Assembly (NCBI GenBank): GCA_026260175.1 | Contig: JAKCWW010000055.1 | Span: 1 to 64,000 of the forward strand | From: Reticulitermes lucifugus | Lineage: Eukaryota; Arthropoda; Insecta; Blattodea; Rhinotermitidae | DNA: 64,000 nt | Reading direction: 5' to 3' | In this document: positions 1 through 11,509 of the stretch, piece after piece | Layout: every line of letters starts with the position of its first letter | How positions within the stretch are numbered: the first letter of the stretch is position 1 | The notes under the pieces: generated by a model | What the model saw: only the letters and a program-made list of their open reading frames with translations | The model's database searches: none | What the model was told of the DNA's origin: nothing | Translations under genes and position numbers: made by a program

Positions 1-77
1 AATAATAAAGCTACATAAAAAGTGGTTTTAGTGTGCATCAGTTGGTCTGTAACTTAATTTAGTCTTGTGAAATGTTA

Positions 78-230
78 TGCCATATCTGCTGGTAAATAGT
101 TACCGACGTTTGGGGAGACAGTAGCGCCCCAGCTTCATGGGCAAGCAGTCCAAGACACTTCTTAGACCGTCTGGTCCTAAATACGAAGGCAGCCACCGTC
201 TCTGAAACGTCGTTACTTTCAGTCTTCACA
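78..230. mobile_element. Decayed foldback element with outward hammerhead-like motifs
   Basis: The left arm (about 85-135) reads, on the minus strand, toward a motif ending in AAACGTCGGTAAC. The right arm (about 190-215) carries the plus-strand equivalent, GAAGGCAGCC then CTGAAACGTCG. Both resemble the arms of the better preserved elements near 22.4, 35.0 and 35.7 kb. The CTGANGA box is eroded in both arms and I see no target duplication, so this is an old copy. Confidence 0.4.
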
Positions 231-525
231 TGAATAAATTCTGCTGTGTCAACTTCAAATATCTCGCAAAGTGATTCTTAGTAAAACACAAACCGATAAT
301 GTTATTTCTCAGTATGTATGAAACAGAAACCTTCCTTTTTAAGATAATCCTTTATACTTATTTTTCTTTAAGCTCAATGTACCATGTCCGATCATTATCA
401 TCGTCGTCGTCGTCGTCGCGTCGTTGCTGGCCCGGTTCCGCAAAGCAGGTCAGTTTATATGTCCGCGGAGCCAACAAATATGCTATTTACTATGGGGGGG
501 GGGAGTTGTCCCCAATATCAGCGAC
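231..525. other. No gene seen; triplet run and poly-G
   Basis: This stretch holds a (TCG)n run at about 401-422 and ten consecutive G at 494-503. Short frames across it are low-complexity (serine runs from the TCG repeat) and resemble no protein I know. Confidence 0.5.
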
Positions 526-554
526 TTCTTTGAGACTTCAAGCACACAACTTGC

Positions 555-718
555 CGGTCGGTACATCATTCATTCCTTTCGACGTCCTGGGCGCACAATT
601 ATGCTGGTCACCATACAATTCTTTTGGCATCCCGAGCGCAAATTATGATTATCAGCACACGATTTTTTCCACATCCTGAGCTCACAATTATGCTAGTCAG
701 CACATCATTTCTTGTCGC
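555..718. repeat. 45-bp tandem repeat, about 3.5 copies
   Basis: The phrase CACAATTATG with the following GTCA and CAC recurs with spacings of 44 and 45 bp (AATT at 597, 641 and 686). Each unit also has a CATC/TCCTGAGCGC stretch. Copies differ by several substitutions, so the array is not recent. Confidence 0.7.
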
Positions 719-834
719 AATATAATACCCACGAATTTGGATGCCGTAGACCTATTGCGTTAACAGCCTTTGGTCTCTCCCTGCTTTTAGCAATTAGTAA
801 TTTTCAGTTCTATTTCGAGAATACATTACAGGCT

Positions 835-856
835 TCAGAAGAAGAAGAAGAAGAAA
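835..856 (+). repeat. (GAA)n microsatellite
   Basis: An imperfect run of GAA triplets, directly visible, in a purine-rich stretch that continues to about 895. Confidence 0.8.
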
Positions 857-984
857 ATAATAGCCTACAGGATGAAGGGAGAGGAAGAAGATGGTGAATA
901 AGGAAGAGGATAATACAAAAAAAGGTAAGTAAAACTGCCCGTGTCTTTAATTAAGCACCACGCACCGGAGGAATAACTCTGCGC

Positions 985-1222
985 AGTCTTAACGTAGGCT
1001 CTAGATGATGGGACTGGCCAGCATTACGCTCAGGCCGATTTACTTCCGAGAGAAGTGCACCCAGTACTCAATGCATAAGAGGCAGGGCGGTCTCGAGAGC
1101 CGGTCTGGATGCTGTGGAGAAGAAAAAAATATATTTTAATGCTGCCAGGATTCAAATTCGACTCTTCAGTTGTCCAGTCCGCAGCCTAGCCACTATACTG
1201 ACTGAGCTATCCGACTCTCAAT
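985..1222 (-). mobile_element. tRNA-headed SINE, family A
   Basis: Read on the minus strand, it starts with a tRNA-like head with A-box TAGCTCAGTCAGTATAGTGG. A degenerate B-box and an A/T-rich stretch follow, then the family core (GAGACCGCCCTGCC, then ACTGGGTGCAC). The same order of blocks occurs at 38.2, 52.1 and 61.8 kb. The 3' end is indistinct. Confidence 0.65.
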
Positions 1223-2500
1223 AGAAAATTTCTAATAGCATGTCATCTGGAAGTTTCTATTCCCCAACAACCCCGATGTTTAGTCATGAACGAGTCAACA
1301 GACATTGTATGACAGTCACAAATAAATAAATACGTCAAATTCACTTATGCGATTAGGCTACGTACAGGAATAAAAATCCCCAACGTTTCGGCAAATACGA
1401 AGTACCAGTTCCTCTGCGCGATATAATCCAAAATGCCAATTCAAAGCACTGACCACCAAACGCAAAAGCCTGAAGATTCGTAATGAATACGTACACAAAA
1501 AATTGCCTCAAATTTACTCATTTCATGACTACTGTGAGGAGAACTGAAAATCGCAGTGTCTTCAGCACTTTACTATTCCTTGGAGATGGTACTCGGGAGC
1601 AGACAGACAGTAAAAGCAAAGTGAAGATGAACCAGAAAGACGATAACACATTCCCGTTGTTCCATCCCCGGATATACTGCCGTGTTACGTGAGATGACCG
1701 CACAAGTACCTGCCACCTCGTCTTGTTTGTGTTACGTAGGTTGGATTTCATACCCTACTGGCGAACACGTCTTAAAGTTCAGAAGGAGAAAAAAGGATTA
1801 TGGTTCAGAGTGAAAGTTTATTCCGCCACAAGGCAAACGAATGTGTGTCGGGCCCCGTGAATGGAACTGACAGGCAGTTTCTAAAACCGGACTATCAAAA
1901 TTGCTTGTCATACCACCACAGGGTTCTTTTTTGTGTACAGGAAACATAATGGAAAATTTGATGACGCCCATAGTTGTACATATCAGATACAGGAATTATG
2001 TACTTGACTTTATGTGATTTATGTCGTTAAAGTTATTGAACGTCGCGATATTATTGGTTAGAAGCCCGCAGGTAGATGCTTAGCCGCAAGAACAGTAAAT
2101 CGTCACGACGTCAGTGCTTCTCCTCAACCTACACAAAAAGGAAGGGGTGGGGGTTGAAACAGCACACGATAGTTTCCTTTCTACTGACTGTCCATAATAA
2201 TGTTTTCTGCACCAGTGACAGCTTCACAAGAAAATAATACAGTTCAGAATGCTACATTAAGAATATATAAATTCACCCCTTTATAGGCCCAAAGATATCT
2301 TGCCACCAAGCCCAAACCACCGTGAGTTCCTTTCTGCAGATTATAGCAGCTGGAGCGTGAAGCTCATCACTCATATCAATCTAATTCCGAGATATAAACC
2401 CTTTCCCCCTCCCCTACATACACATTCACTGCGTGTAATTTAGGGATAGGAACCTACTTGGTTAGAAAGACTTCAGGTAAACATACAAAAGACAGGAGAT
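1223..2500. other. No gene recognised
   Basis: I see no coding pattern. One fragment at about 1376-1400 (CCCCAACGTTTCGGC) looks like the outer half of a hammerhead-like arm but has no CTGANGA partner. The frames at 1483-1692 (+) and 1518-1751 (-) overlap on opposite strands and match nothing I know. Confidence 0.4.
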
Positions 2501-3000
2501 CTTCATTTCCTAAAGTCAGTCCTTCCAGAGTTCCAAAAGCAGGCAACCCTACTGTCATTTAAGATCCATCCTCCCAGGAATACACTTTGCTTTAAAGGCT
2601 CCATCAGGTGAGGGGATGAGCTGGACCATACATACCAAGAGACACGTAGAGACCCCGACCATAGCAGTCTCTTTATGACCGGCCGATGGGAGACTTAATT
2701 AAAGAGGCTGAAGCTATAGTCAGCCAGCTAGGCCTTCGGGGTATGAACAGTCGCCAGCATTACGTTCGCACCTACAGGCCAAGCACACATCCCTATGTCT
2801 GGCGTGTTTTCGGGTCGAAGCTCGAACCGCCAACCAAGCTGCACATGTTCCTAAACAAGAGATGCCAGACGCTATGCACCACTCGAGTGCGGCGGCTTCA
2901 CGAACTCGATTTGTTGACAGGTAACGTAAACAATTTGGCCTGGTCAGGCCGAACGTAACAACTCCCCCCATGTCTTACGGTCTCCCTCAAGGACTGAAGT
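2500..3000. other. Locally GC-richer stretch with an unrecognised 90-codon frame
   Basis: Between about 2640 and 2960 the base composition is higher in G+C than its surroundings, and an open frame of 90 codons runs at 2686-2958 (+). An 83-codon frame overlaps it on the other strand (2720-2971). I see no domain, signal peptide or splice context, so this could be a decayed mobile element as easily as an exon. Confidence 0.2.
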
Positions 3001-3104
3001 ATCGATGAAAGCTCCCTCAGGAAAAGCGCACTCTTCTTGTCAGACGGGATTATCTATACATTAGCGCTAAACAACGACACCTACTACATGCGCATTACGG
3101 TTAA

Positions 3105-3193
3105 AGGGAAAATTGAGAACATGCGGTAGGTGCAAAGCGAACGCAGATCACGGTTGAACATTTTGGCTTCTATTTAAGAGGTTCCAGGCTAAA
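3105..3193 (+). repeat. Direct repeat, copy 1 (partner at 3780-3876)
   Basis: The stretch with AAAATTGAGAA, GGTAGGT, AGATCACGGTTGAACATTTT and TTTAAGAGGTTCCAGGCT recurs in the same order about 685 bp downstream. Such paired direct repeats may be a segmental duplication or the ends of an unrecognised element. Confidence 0.6.
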
Positions 3194-3779
3194 CAAAGAC
3201 GCCTACTATGAATAGCTTTGTTTCGCGACCCCAGGATTCAGGAAGAAAGATAGGTGAAAATAAAAAAAAAATGAATCGGTATGACGAATGTGACATTTTA
3301 ATGATTTAATGAAATGAAGACAAACATGTATGCATTTAGGCCTACATACTTCTGTATGAGCCTGAGGTTAGTACTGTGATCCCTCTCAAAGCTCTTATAT
3401 CTACAGCTAATCTTCTTGATTTTGCAAATTTGAATTTTCCGCGTTTTGCGAGGTATTCCTCACAATGAGAAATTCCGCCAACCGTACGACAACTTCGGCG
3501 AAAAAATGGTAATTTTGTTTGGCTGGTACAATAACTTTTCGTTAAGAGGGTGGCAACGCTAGTAGTGAAGGCTGTGTCATTTTTTAAACCATGACGGCAA
3601 AGCCGACAATGCTAAATGTCATTACAAGTGACAGCATTTACCAAAAATACTGTTTTTGATACGCTTATCAAAGTAGTGTGAGTCAGTAATAAGTGCATTG
3701 ATGATATTGTTTTGCAACACACTCCGATTAGCTACGCGACCCAAATCTGAGTCGCGACCCATAGATTGAGAAAGCTGAG

Positions 3780-3876
3780 CTAACCGAAAGATTGAGAATA
3801 CGAATATCCGGTAGGTACGGAGCGGATGTAGATCCACGGTTGAACATTTTAATTTCTGTTTAAGAGGTACCAGGCT
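3780..3876 (+). repeat. Direct repeat, copy 2, next to a hAT-like terminus
   Basis: This matches 3105-3193 with scattered differences. Just upstream (about 3740-3780) the sequence GAGTCGCGACCCATAGATTG resembles the right end of hAT-type elements, but I cannot find a matching left end. Confidence 0.5.
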
Positions 3877-3879
3877 TGA

Positions 3880-4249
3880 ATCTCTATAGGAACCGGCTGC
3901 ACCGCGGTTAATTACATTCGACCTCTTCGTTGCTGTGCTGTCTCCTTCACACTTGCTGTGCGCTTCAACTTTTACATGGAATGTCCTCCGTATAAATCTG
4001 TTCAGTTTCTGATCTGACGTTGTTAAATAAGTACATTTTTACTAGTTTTAGATGAAACTGAATGAAGGGGTTAAATACGAATATTTCGTAAAGTGTAAGA
4101 AAGAGTTTAGTTAGGCCCTATGTTGGCAGTAAGGCAAATCCGCATACAGCACATTGGCACAACCGAATTAAAATGGTGAAGCTGCTATCAAACGAACCGT
4201 TCCACAATTAGCGATGCGGATGCGGAAGAAAGAACTGGATATTCTCGTC

Positions 4250-4250
<1 letters not shown>
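3880..4250. other. No feature recognised
   Basis: Ordinary AT-rich sequence with no repeat match elsewhere in the window and no convincing reading frame. Confidence 0.4.

Positions 4251-4251
<1 letters not shown>

Positions 4252-4280
<29 letters not shown>
4252..4280 (+). repeat. (GA)n microsatellite
   Basis: A near-perfect GA dinucleotide run of about 29 bp, directly visible. Confidence 0.95.
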
Positions 4281-4283
<3 letters not shown>

Positions 4284-4508
4284 GTGTGTATGTTATGCTA
4301 GAATTAGGGCCAACAGGCTTGAACCCCACTGCACATATATTCTATAAGAAAGTTTAAACAATTTATTTTTTCTGTGTGGAATGCACTGTATGCTACTTAT
4401 GCGGTGCGCCATGATTTACCTGTCAGATACAAACTGCAGTAAGCATAATACTTCATTCATGGCAATAGTAGTCTAGCACTACTATGTTATTTATTATCAT
4501 AATTCATA

Positions 4509-4545
4509 AAACTACATGTTTCGGCTAACTACGCCACCTTCAGAC
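4509..4545 (-). ncRNA. Hammerhead-like motif (one core mismatch)
   Basis: On the minus strand it reads CTGAAGG, T, GGCG-loop-AGCC, GAAA, CATGTA. The last base of the CTGANGA box is G instead of A. ACATGT forms the two-base-pair palindromic helix III and TA precedes the expected cleavage point. Activity is doubtful with the A9 change. Confidence 0.35.
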
Positions 4546-5351
4546 TATATATAATAAACGGTAATATACAACATGTATAATAAAATTACATTGTCAGATA
4601 AAATCAAGATTGAGCTCAACTTGTTACATAAGGAGCGTAATGTTCTAAGTAGGATGGTTTAATGCAGCCATGTGTCTCTTTGTTAATTTCATGTTTAAAA
4701 TATGTTGAAATTAAAATCAAAATTAAATATTTCTTTGATGTGGTGTAGTCGATAAGTTGTGTATGGAAACTTACTATCCATAAGATTGTTCAGGTTATGG
4801 AGTATTGTTCGTGCGTAGGAGGCCTCGCTTATTAGCACGCTGACCCTTATTGTTCGTGATTGTATCTAATCCAAGCATTAAAGTGTGGATGGTATATTGA
4901 TATTAACCACATAATGTTAATTCTGGCATTATACTGTGCAATACGTTGTGTGCACGTTACAATCACTTGTAAAATCAGTATTTAAAACATGTATAAAAAC
5001 AGAGTCTAAAACCCTTAAAAATTCGTCAATTTTCATGTCGAAATAGTAAAACGCAGCAGTTTTGATCACTATGTTCCCTATACATCTCTGGCTGTTTTGT
5101 TCTAGGTTTTGTATACTTGATGGACATTTAGTAATTATGTCTTGCTGTTTTCTGTCGTGTTTGTCTCATGCTGCGGTGTGTACAAATTACGACAACAGAA
5201 CACATGTGAATCTATAACAATAATTTTCATTTGAATCTTCAAGTTTTAACTAATATTCATATTGTATACACATATTATCCGCTATGTCTTATGCATGAAT
5301 TTCTAATGATGATACATACTAATGTTTTATACATTTTTCCCCTTGTATGTG

Positions 5352-5397
5352 GTTCTGCCTGATGATAGTCCAGAAAGGCTGAAACATGTAGGAGGGA
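5352..5397 (+). ncRNA. Hammerhead-like motif with intact core
   Basis: CTGATGA (5359-5365) is followed by T, the stem AGTC/GGCT with loop CAGAAA, then GAAA (5381-5384) and CATGTA. All conserved core bases of the type I hammerhead are present. Helix I is weak and one extra T separates A9 from helix II. Confidence 0.45.
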
Positions 5398-5533
5398 GAA
5401 ATATGTAATTATATATGTAAATTTACTACAAGTGCATTTTGTTGGACTTACATCAGTAATTGTCTATTGCACGGAAAACATGGAAGACATTAAGAATTAT
5501 GTGTGTTTAGGATTTCCTTCAACATATTTGTCC

Positions 5534-5573
5534 CATGAAGATAATTTTCGCGAATCGAAACGTGTAGTGCAGA
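5534..5573 (+). ncRNA. Possible second hammerhead-like motif
   Basis: ATGAAGA, a stem-loop around TTCGCGAA, GAAA, CGTGTAG. The first C of the core is replaced by A. It lies about 175 bp after the 5359 motif in the same orientation, as tandem hammerheads do in some Penelope terminal repeats. Weak evidence on its own. Confidence 0.25.
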
Positions 5574-5639
5574 GAACAGTTGTAATAAATACAACTGTGC
5601 ACGTTAGATGGGAAATTAAATGGAATTATAATTTGTAAA

Positions 5640-5728
5640 TATTTAATTTCATTACAATTTTTAATAATATAATTATAATCTAATTACAATTTTTAACTGT
5701 TTAATTTAATTACAATTTTTAACTGTTC
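5640..5728 (+). repeat. Short AT-rich tandem repeat
   Basis: The phrase ATTACAATTTTTAA occurs at about 5651, 5683 and 5709; the last two copies share a 26-bp period including AACTGTT. Confidence 0.65.
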
Positions 5729-7390
5729 TGTTGGTGTGCGCCATCGACACTGGCGCCCTTACGTTGTATGGAGACGTCACGCAGTGAGTGATATGAAAAA
5801 GCCCCTTATTCATAAAAAAATCGCTATGGTGCAACGTGCTGTTAGCAAGCTCGGAAATAAAATTACGCCATCATACACAAACACAACAGCCATGCAATGG
5901 CCAGCGTAGATTGTGAGTAAACTCAAGTATTGAGTAAGATTACGGGGAGGGCAGGGAAGCAGATGGACTAAATGAAATTCTGAACTCACTCGACTCATGA
6001 TGCTCCTGAGCCGGGGGCTCCGAGCAAGACGGAAAGCAGAACGAAGTGCAGCAGATACCTACAACGAACTGTGGATAGTCTCCACACATCGGCTGACACT
6101 TTTGTCAGAACATTGTTCACTGTAGATAGTGGTTCACTTCCTTTACAATCTACTGGCTTGATGAGTAAATTTATTTTCTTTAAAGTCTGAATTAGTATAT
6201 CCCGTGGTGCAGTCTGAACACTCAGTTAACAAATGCTCAGATAACAACCGACCAAAAACATTAATTTATTCGTAGAATAATTCCATGAATATCTACAACT
6301 TTTACTTTATTAAAATAATTTCCATCTTCATTAGTGGCAGGTCATGAAACAAGACGTGAAAGCGAGAGAGAAAGAAGAAAATAAATAAATAAACAAAAAT
6401 ACAGAAAAAACAAATCAAATTAATAATGAAAATATTAAGGATAAAGAAGTTCGAAATAGCAGGATTATTTATCAGTGCTCATAAATCGTGCAAAAATTAA
6501 AACAGTTCGAGCATATTCCGGTTTAAGGAACGGAAAGAACTGAGTGGTCAGCCAGCCAGATCACAACAGAGTTGCTGTCGAGATTATTAACGCGTAGGCA
6601 TTGCCTCTACGACTTCGCTTCTCCTTCAAGTTGTAATCATTCGGCAGAGAGCTGTGTTCTGTATTTTAAGAATACGTGCATTTTTGGAATCTTGACTTTC
6701 GTGTGAGCACACCTACGCACTCACACACATAAGCCTCTTATATCCCCTGTGTTTCCTCAGCCACACTTCACATTCTATCCGACATTAGCAAAACGTGTTA
6801 GAAGCTTACGAATCCTGCTCCACCTTAACGTGCCGTACACCCATGCTGCCATGTCGGATATTACCTACCGTGTCATTGTCACCCTCTGCCATAACACTAA
6901 TGCATAAGGATAAGTCATTCCCTGTTGCTGGGCAAGAGAAAAATTGATGAAAAATTACGTCCCGGGAGCTAAAAAACAAGCGGGAGGAAGGTGGGGGTGA
7001 AATTTTTAATGCATTATGCATGAAGTGGTCCGGTATAAGGGATGGAAGACTGCGTCGTATATACCTTACCTGAGACATTGGCTCAAATCGGTGCAAGAGT
7101 GGACTCCAATGCATTAACGGTAGTAAATTAGCAAGTTCCCGATTCCTAAAGAACGCAACACAGAACTGAACAAATGGCAGACGTTGATCTACGTTACAAG
7201 CACGTAAATGGAAATAAATAGAGCAATTATTACATTATCGCTAAGTATAGTAACTAAATCGATGCAGCAGAGCCCCTCTTGAGAACCCAACAGTCGCTCA
7301 GTTACTGACAAATTCCCCACCTTTTATAGAGCATGAAATATCATTGTCGTTTTACACCAGGCCCTACCCTCAGCCAAGCGAAGAAGACTG
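5729..7390. other. No gene recognised
   Basis: This holds an A-rich low-complexity stretch at about 6350-6430. The frame at 6806-7114 (-, 102 codons) has no recognisable domain. I see no repeats shared with the rest of the window. Confidence 0.4.
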
Positions 7391-7394
7391 ATTT

Positions 7395-8460
7395 CAATAT
7401 CATCATCCTATCTACACCTAGATCTTCCAAGTGATCCTTCCTTTGAGATTTTCTGACACATCACTTCTGTCCATGTCACGTGTGTATTATAGGACCTGCC
7501 CATCTCATTATTCTTGATTATCCCAACAATACTGGGTGAAGAGCATAATTTATAGTACTCTTCATTATCTAATTTCCTCCAGTCTCTTGTCACTTCCTCC
7601 ATTGGCGTCCCCATTATCATTCAAGGTTCCAACACTGAGAATACCTATCTGAGAGTCAAATAACCTATCTTCGCTTCCATGTGGTTTAGTTTCTTGAGAT
7701 TAAATCTCTAAGTATCAAATATCCGAGTTACTCGTTCGCCTACCGACACACTTCCTCTCTCATTTTTACATTCAGACACTGATAAGTACAGACAGCTCGT
7801 ACGGAAGATAGGACACCAAGCACACATGAACGCAAAATTCTACGAAGATGTGATGTCTGTCTTTCTATCAGCAACATTGTATTTATGAATGTCGCGATGT
7901 GGGAACGTTGTAGACGGACTTAGGGCAATTACATTTTTAAAGTAGCAAAGTTTACTGTTCCATCCTCATTATCATAACTAGTTTCATATAAATTCTAGTT
8001 CCAAATTGTCGGGTTGAAACTATCTTATCTCCCTATAGTTGTATTTACATCCCTCAACAATACTTTCATGTGCTAATTCCAAGGACTTGCCAAATACGCG
8101 CTGCAGTTCTTCATAAATCCTGTCCTTTTTCATAATTACTTTTACCTTCAGTTCGGGCAACGCATTCAGAAAAAATCACACGAATGACCTCTTAGTAAGA
8201 AATTACATAAGACATATTACTAACAAACCATCCTCTCTTAATTAGTGACATGTCTCCCTTTTGTACTAAAAAGCCTGTCCGCAAACAATATTTGTTTTCC
8301 TATTTCCACAGAACGTTCTATATCACTGGTTCAGTACCCCCACTCCCGTTGGATCTGACCTCCTGTATTCCCACTAAATCGTATTTTAACATTCTCTTGC
8401 TAACATTTCCAATAATCCACATAGACTCATAATATTTCCAGTCCGAATTCCATGTCCATT
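7395..8460 (-). mobile_element. RTE-like LINE remnant, endonuclease domain and ORF C-terminus, rearranged
   Basis: On the minus strand, 8430-8220 encodes the start of an APE-type endonuclease, with KYDLVGIQEVRSNGSGGTEP and then pieces resembling the QKGDMSLIKR region. At 8100-7930 it continues with YEELQRVFG-like residues. At 7620-7408 the frame PMEEVTRDWRKLDNEEYYKL matches the post-RT C-terminal part of the same LINE type. The reverse transcriptase that should lie between is missing, so the copy is internally deleted, and it is broken by stops and shifts. Clade assignment to RTE is from memory of this protein type. The other LINE pieces at 11.5, 12.7, 24-26 and 57 kb are of the same kind. 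Confidence 0.65.
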
Positions 8461-9120
8461 TCCCTTAGTTTGGTGGTTTCAAAGAATTCGTTCAACTCCG
8501 AAGACCTATGTAACATCCTGTAAAATGCTGGGATGTGCTGTGAGCTCCCACCCAACCCCCAAGCTACAGGGCCATCCCTTGCGGCGGGCCGCTACTGATT
8601 ATTACATACTCGTATATTGTCAACTACCAACCACATCTGCAGGCCACAACCAGTATCATTATCACACTCGCCTCAGTAGAGCGCACGACCGGGCTTTCTC
8701 AAGACCTCGTGAACATATTTCAGGAGCAGCAAGGCCCTCTGTCACATCTAATCTAAACACTTGACACAAAGATGTGGCACTTCAATCAGTGAGGATGTGC
8801 AGTTGGAACAGCACAACAACGTTTGGCCCTCCGCCTGCTTGAAATATCCGCAAATTCATTAATGAACTCACTAGTAATATATAACATACTTGTGATTTAG
8901 GCCTATTCATGTTACTAAATTGGGCATAATAATTCCAAGTTCTCTGACCAACAACACCCTGTTTATAGATTAGAATATAACTACCGATGTTTGCAATAGA
9001 CAATGCCTCATGTCTCTCGTTCAGATTCTTCCGTTATACTTCCATTCCTGAACACAGCATTCGTGTTCCGTAACTACAAACGAATTGCTTCTGACGTCAA
9101 GGCTGATGATAATGCTTTCA
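8461..9120. other. No gene recognised
   Basis: This may include more of the 5' part of the adjacent minus-strand LINE (8460-8620), but I cannot align it. Frames at 8525-8764 (+) and 8782-9003 (-) are unremarkable. Confidence 0.3.
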
Positions 9121-9124
9121 ACCT

Positions 9125-9205
9125 CAAAACGTCAACATTATCAGCAGCAGCAGCGGCACCATCACCAACCACCACCACCACCATCAAAACATCACACCAC
9201 AGTCT
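9125..9205 (+). repeat. CAG/CAC-rich low-complexity tract
   Basis: Short imperfect triplet runs (CAGCAGCAG, then CCACCACCACCA) give artificial Ser/Gln/His-rich frames in all three phases. Confidence 0.8.
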
Positions 9206-9810
9206 TCACCTCGGCACTATACAGAAATAACTGGTTTAATTTTCCTGCCACTTTATCACTTGAACCTAAAGAAAATTCCTGACGGTATCGAACCCGGTCG
9301 TTTACCCCCTGGCCAAATACTTTACAGACTCAACAGTCGTGGTTTACCAGTCATTATCATAAACTTTGCGGAGAGGAAACTAATGGATGAAGACGAAAGA
9401 TTCCACATTAGTAACTCCAGATACAATATCCGTATTCTATGAATTTTCGTTATTATAATAAACTTATATCTGCCGCAGCCTAAATAAAAACGGACAACCC
9501 AACGGGCGGGTGCTTCTTCCAATCATATCAAACCAAAATTAAGGATCAATATCTTCCTCCGAAATAATATACAAAATTTGTCATCACAGAACTGCGGTAG
9601 CTGCCAACTCCCATACTGCAAAGCGTTATACGCTACACTTAAAGGAAGTAACTATAATGGCATCGTATTTCGATTTCAAAGCGAGAAATTCCGCAGCATC
9701 AGGCCTAATTTACACTTTATTAGCGAATCAAAACTATAACGTAATACCTAACTGCAAGTGAAAAGTGTAATTTGACTTCACTACAATGAAACAAAACAGG
9801 ACACGCGTCA
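9206..9810. other. No gene recognised
   Basis: Only short overlapping frames on both strands, and no repeat match. Confidence 0.4.
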
Positions 9811-9838
9811 CATTATTATTATTATTATTATTATTATT
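9811..9838 (+). repeat. (ATT)n microsatellite
   Basis: Nine or so ATT units, directly visible. In this genome ATT runs often mark SINE or LINE tails (compare 40176 and 57900), but no element could be tied to this one. Confidence 0.9.
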
Positions 9839-10634
9839 CCCTTCGTCCCTCGTCTTCCTTCTCCTTCTTCTTATGTGCATATGTGTAAATGACAAAACTA
9901 GCAGTTCCGTGAATTACAAATATGAAAATCTGTATTACAAATAAGAGTTCTGAACTCACCACAGTGTGCCACTTCGCTTTTTTTTTTAACGAGTCTCTTC
10001 GGAGCTTCAATTCTAGTAAGCAAAGACAGTAAACCTACCTCACTGCCGCCTGAATTATGACGTACTATACAGTAATTCATTGTTCCATACACCGCTTTGG
10101 TTCTGAAGTATACGGTACGAAGAGGGAGCTGTAAGGTATCCATATTGGACAAGCGGGGGCTCACGTCTTCACAAGAAAAAATCAAAAGGAAATGAAAAGC
10201 GAAGGAGGAAAAAATAGAAATTGGCAAATAATGCAAGTTCACAGAGAAATGTAGTATAGGCCTATACGTGGCTTTTGCTGTAAGTCACAAGCACTTTAGT
10301 AAAACAGGGTCACAAAAGGAATTATCGCACCTGTAGTCCACTCCGTAACTTTGGCTTTCGGATTCCAGCAGCATGGTATGCTCAAGCGTTTCCAACGTAT
10401 CGGCATACAATGCAGTCGGCATTCGCCCTGCAATGTACGCCGCAACACTGGAAGATCTTCCACACACGACGCGGCTATACCGTAAAAGCCGAAGCTGTAC
10501 ATGAAGCACAGCACGCGGAAACACAAGATGATTTTACTACTGCAATTATTGCCACAAATTCCAGCAATAAATCCATAATGGCATTATATGGTCAGAAGAC
10601 TGTTTACTTTTCAAACTCCGTCATTGATATATAC
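9839..10634. other. No gene recognised
   Basis: Frames of 114 codons (9898-10242, -) and 113 codons (10410-10751, +) show no domain, and two minus frames overlap in different phases at 10285-10526. These look like chance frames. Confidence 0.35.
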
Positions 10635-10670
10635 GTAATGTTATACATATTCCGTGCAGTTGTCTTCCAC
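10635..10670 (+). repeat. Direct repeat, copy 1 (partner at 10869-10904)
   Basis: TAATGTTATACATATTCCGT continuing GCAGTTGTCTTCCAC recurs about 233 bp downstream with one difference. Confidence 0.8.
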
Positions 10671-10868
10671 GCACTACTGCACAAAGAAATTTGTATTTTG
10701 GCTTTCTTTATTATTACCATTCACTTTAATTTTTATATATTTAGGTGTTAACTGATGGTTTCTGCATATTTTATTGAACCAGATAGCTGCATTTGTCTTC
10801 AATAGTTTCTCTTTTATGTTCTTGAAACTACGTACCGTCTTTGCCTGTTGGGCATTTACGTATATACT

Positions 10869-10904
10869 TAATGTTATACATATTCCGTGCACTTGTCTTC
10901 CACA
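10869..10904 (+). repeat. Direct repeat, copy 2, extended by (CA)n
   Basis: The same 35-bp phrase as at 10635, ending in a short CA run where copy 1 has GCACTACTG. The interval may be a local duplication. Confidence 0.8.
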
Positions 10905-11244
10905 CACACACACAAACTTTTACTTCCAACTGCGCAGATTACAATACATCTGCATTCGAAAAGTCTGCGCTACTTTCATTATGATGGCCCAGAACTCTTG
11001 ATTTATTTATTTATTTATCATTCGCATCACTTATTTATCGACCCTGTATCAAACTGTAAATATCGAATAAAATTTGAATACCGGTACAATCACGAAAAGG
11101 TCAATTGAGAAAGACGAGGACTTAACAGCTTGTGCCGATGTAGACGAAATTCTTTAATTGCTCACGTAACACAGTCGACCACAGGCTGGTATTATGAAAA
11201 ACACACAAGACCTACACACATGCATTTCTCTTCTTGCCTCACAT

Positions 11245-11335
11245 AAAGCTGTCCCTGTCCACACCACGAAGGCATATATAGAGAGAAAAGGGATAGCTTC
11301 ACTCATCATTAACCTCGGCGACAGATGAAGATGTG
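11245..11335 (-). mobile_element. SINE family A, 3' fragment
   Basis: It contains CTGTCCCTGTCCACACCACG followed by the AACCTCGGCG block, the reverse complement of the 3' half of family A (compare 52110-52200 and 21040-21110). The tRNA head is absent. Confidence 0.6.
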
Positions 11336-11509
11336 TTGCAAATATACCCTAATAATATACCTAACTACAAGAAACTGTGCGCCTTGGAATCCGAAAGTTC
11401 ATTAGCACCTTGTTCAAAAGAGACCGCCACTAGTCCCTATTCTAAGCAAAATAAATGAAATAGACAACTCTACCCTACTGTTTTAATAGTGATTTTAATA
11501 TTATCCTCT

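Larger units (their letters stand above)
4497..5640. mobile_element. Non-coding element bounded by divergent hammerhead-like motifs
   Basis: A minus-strand motif at 4509-4545 and a plus-strand motif at 5359-5392 face outward around about 800 bp of AT-rich sequence without an open frame. The sequence after the right motif (TGCATTTTGTTGG, then a TTGCACGG-like block) is shared with 55540-55600, so this is a dispersed family. By structure and motif I infer a non-autonomous Penelope-related element. Outer boundaries are approximate and no target duplication was found. Confidence 0.4.

Noticed and set aside
2686-2958. 90-codon frame in a GC-richer patch as an exon
   Set aside because: An overlapping 83-codon antisense frame exists, and I see no splice sites, domain or neighbour to support it.
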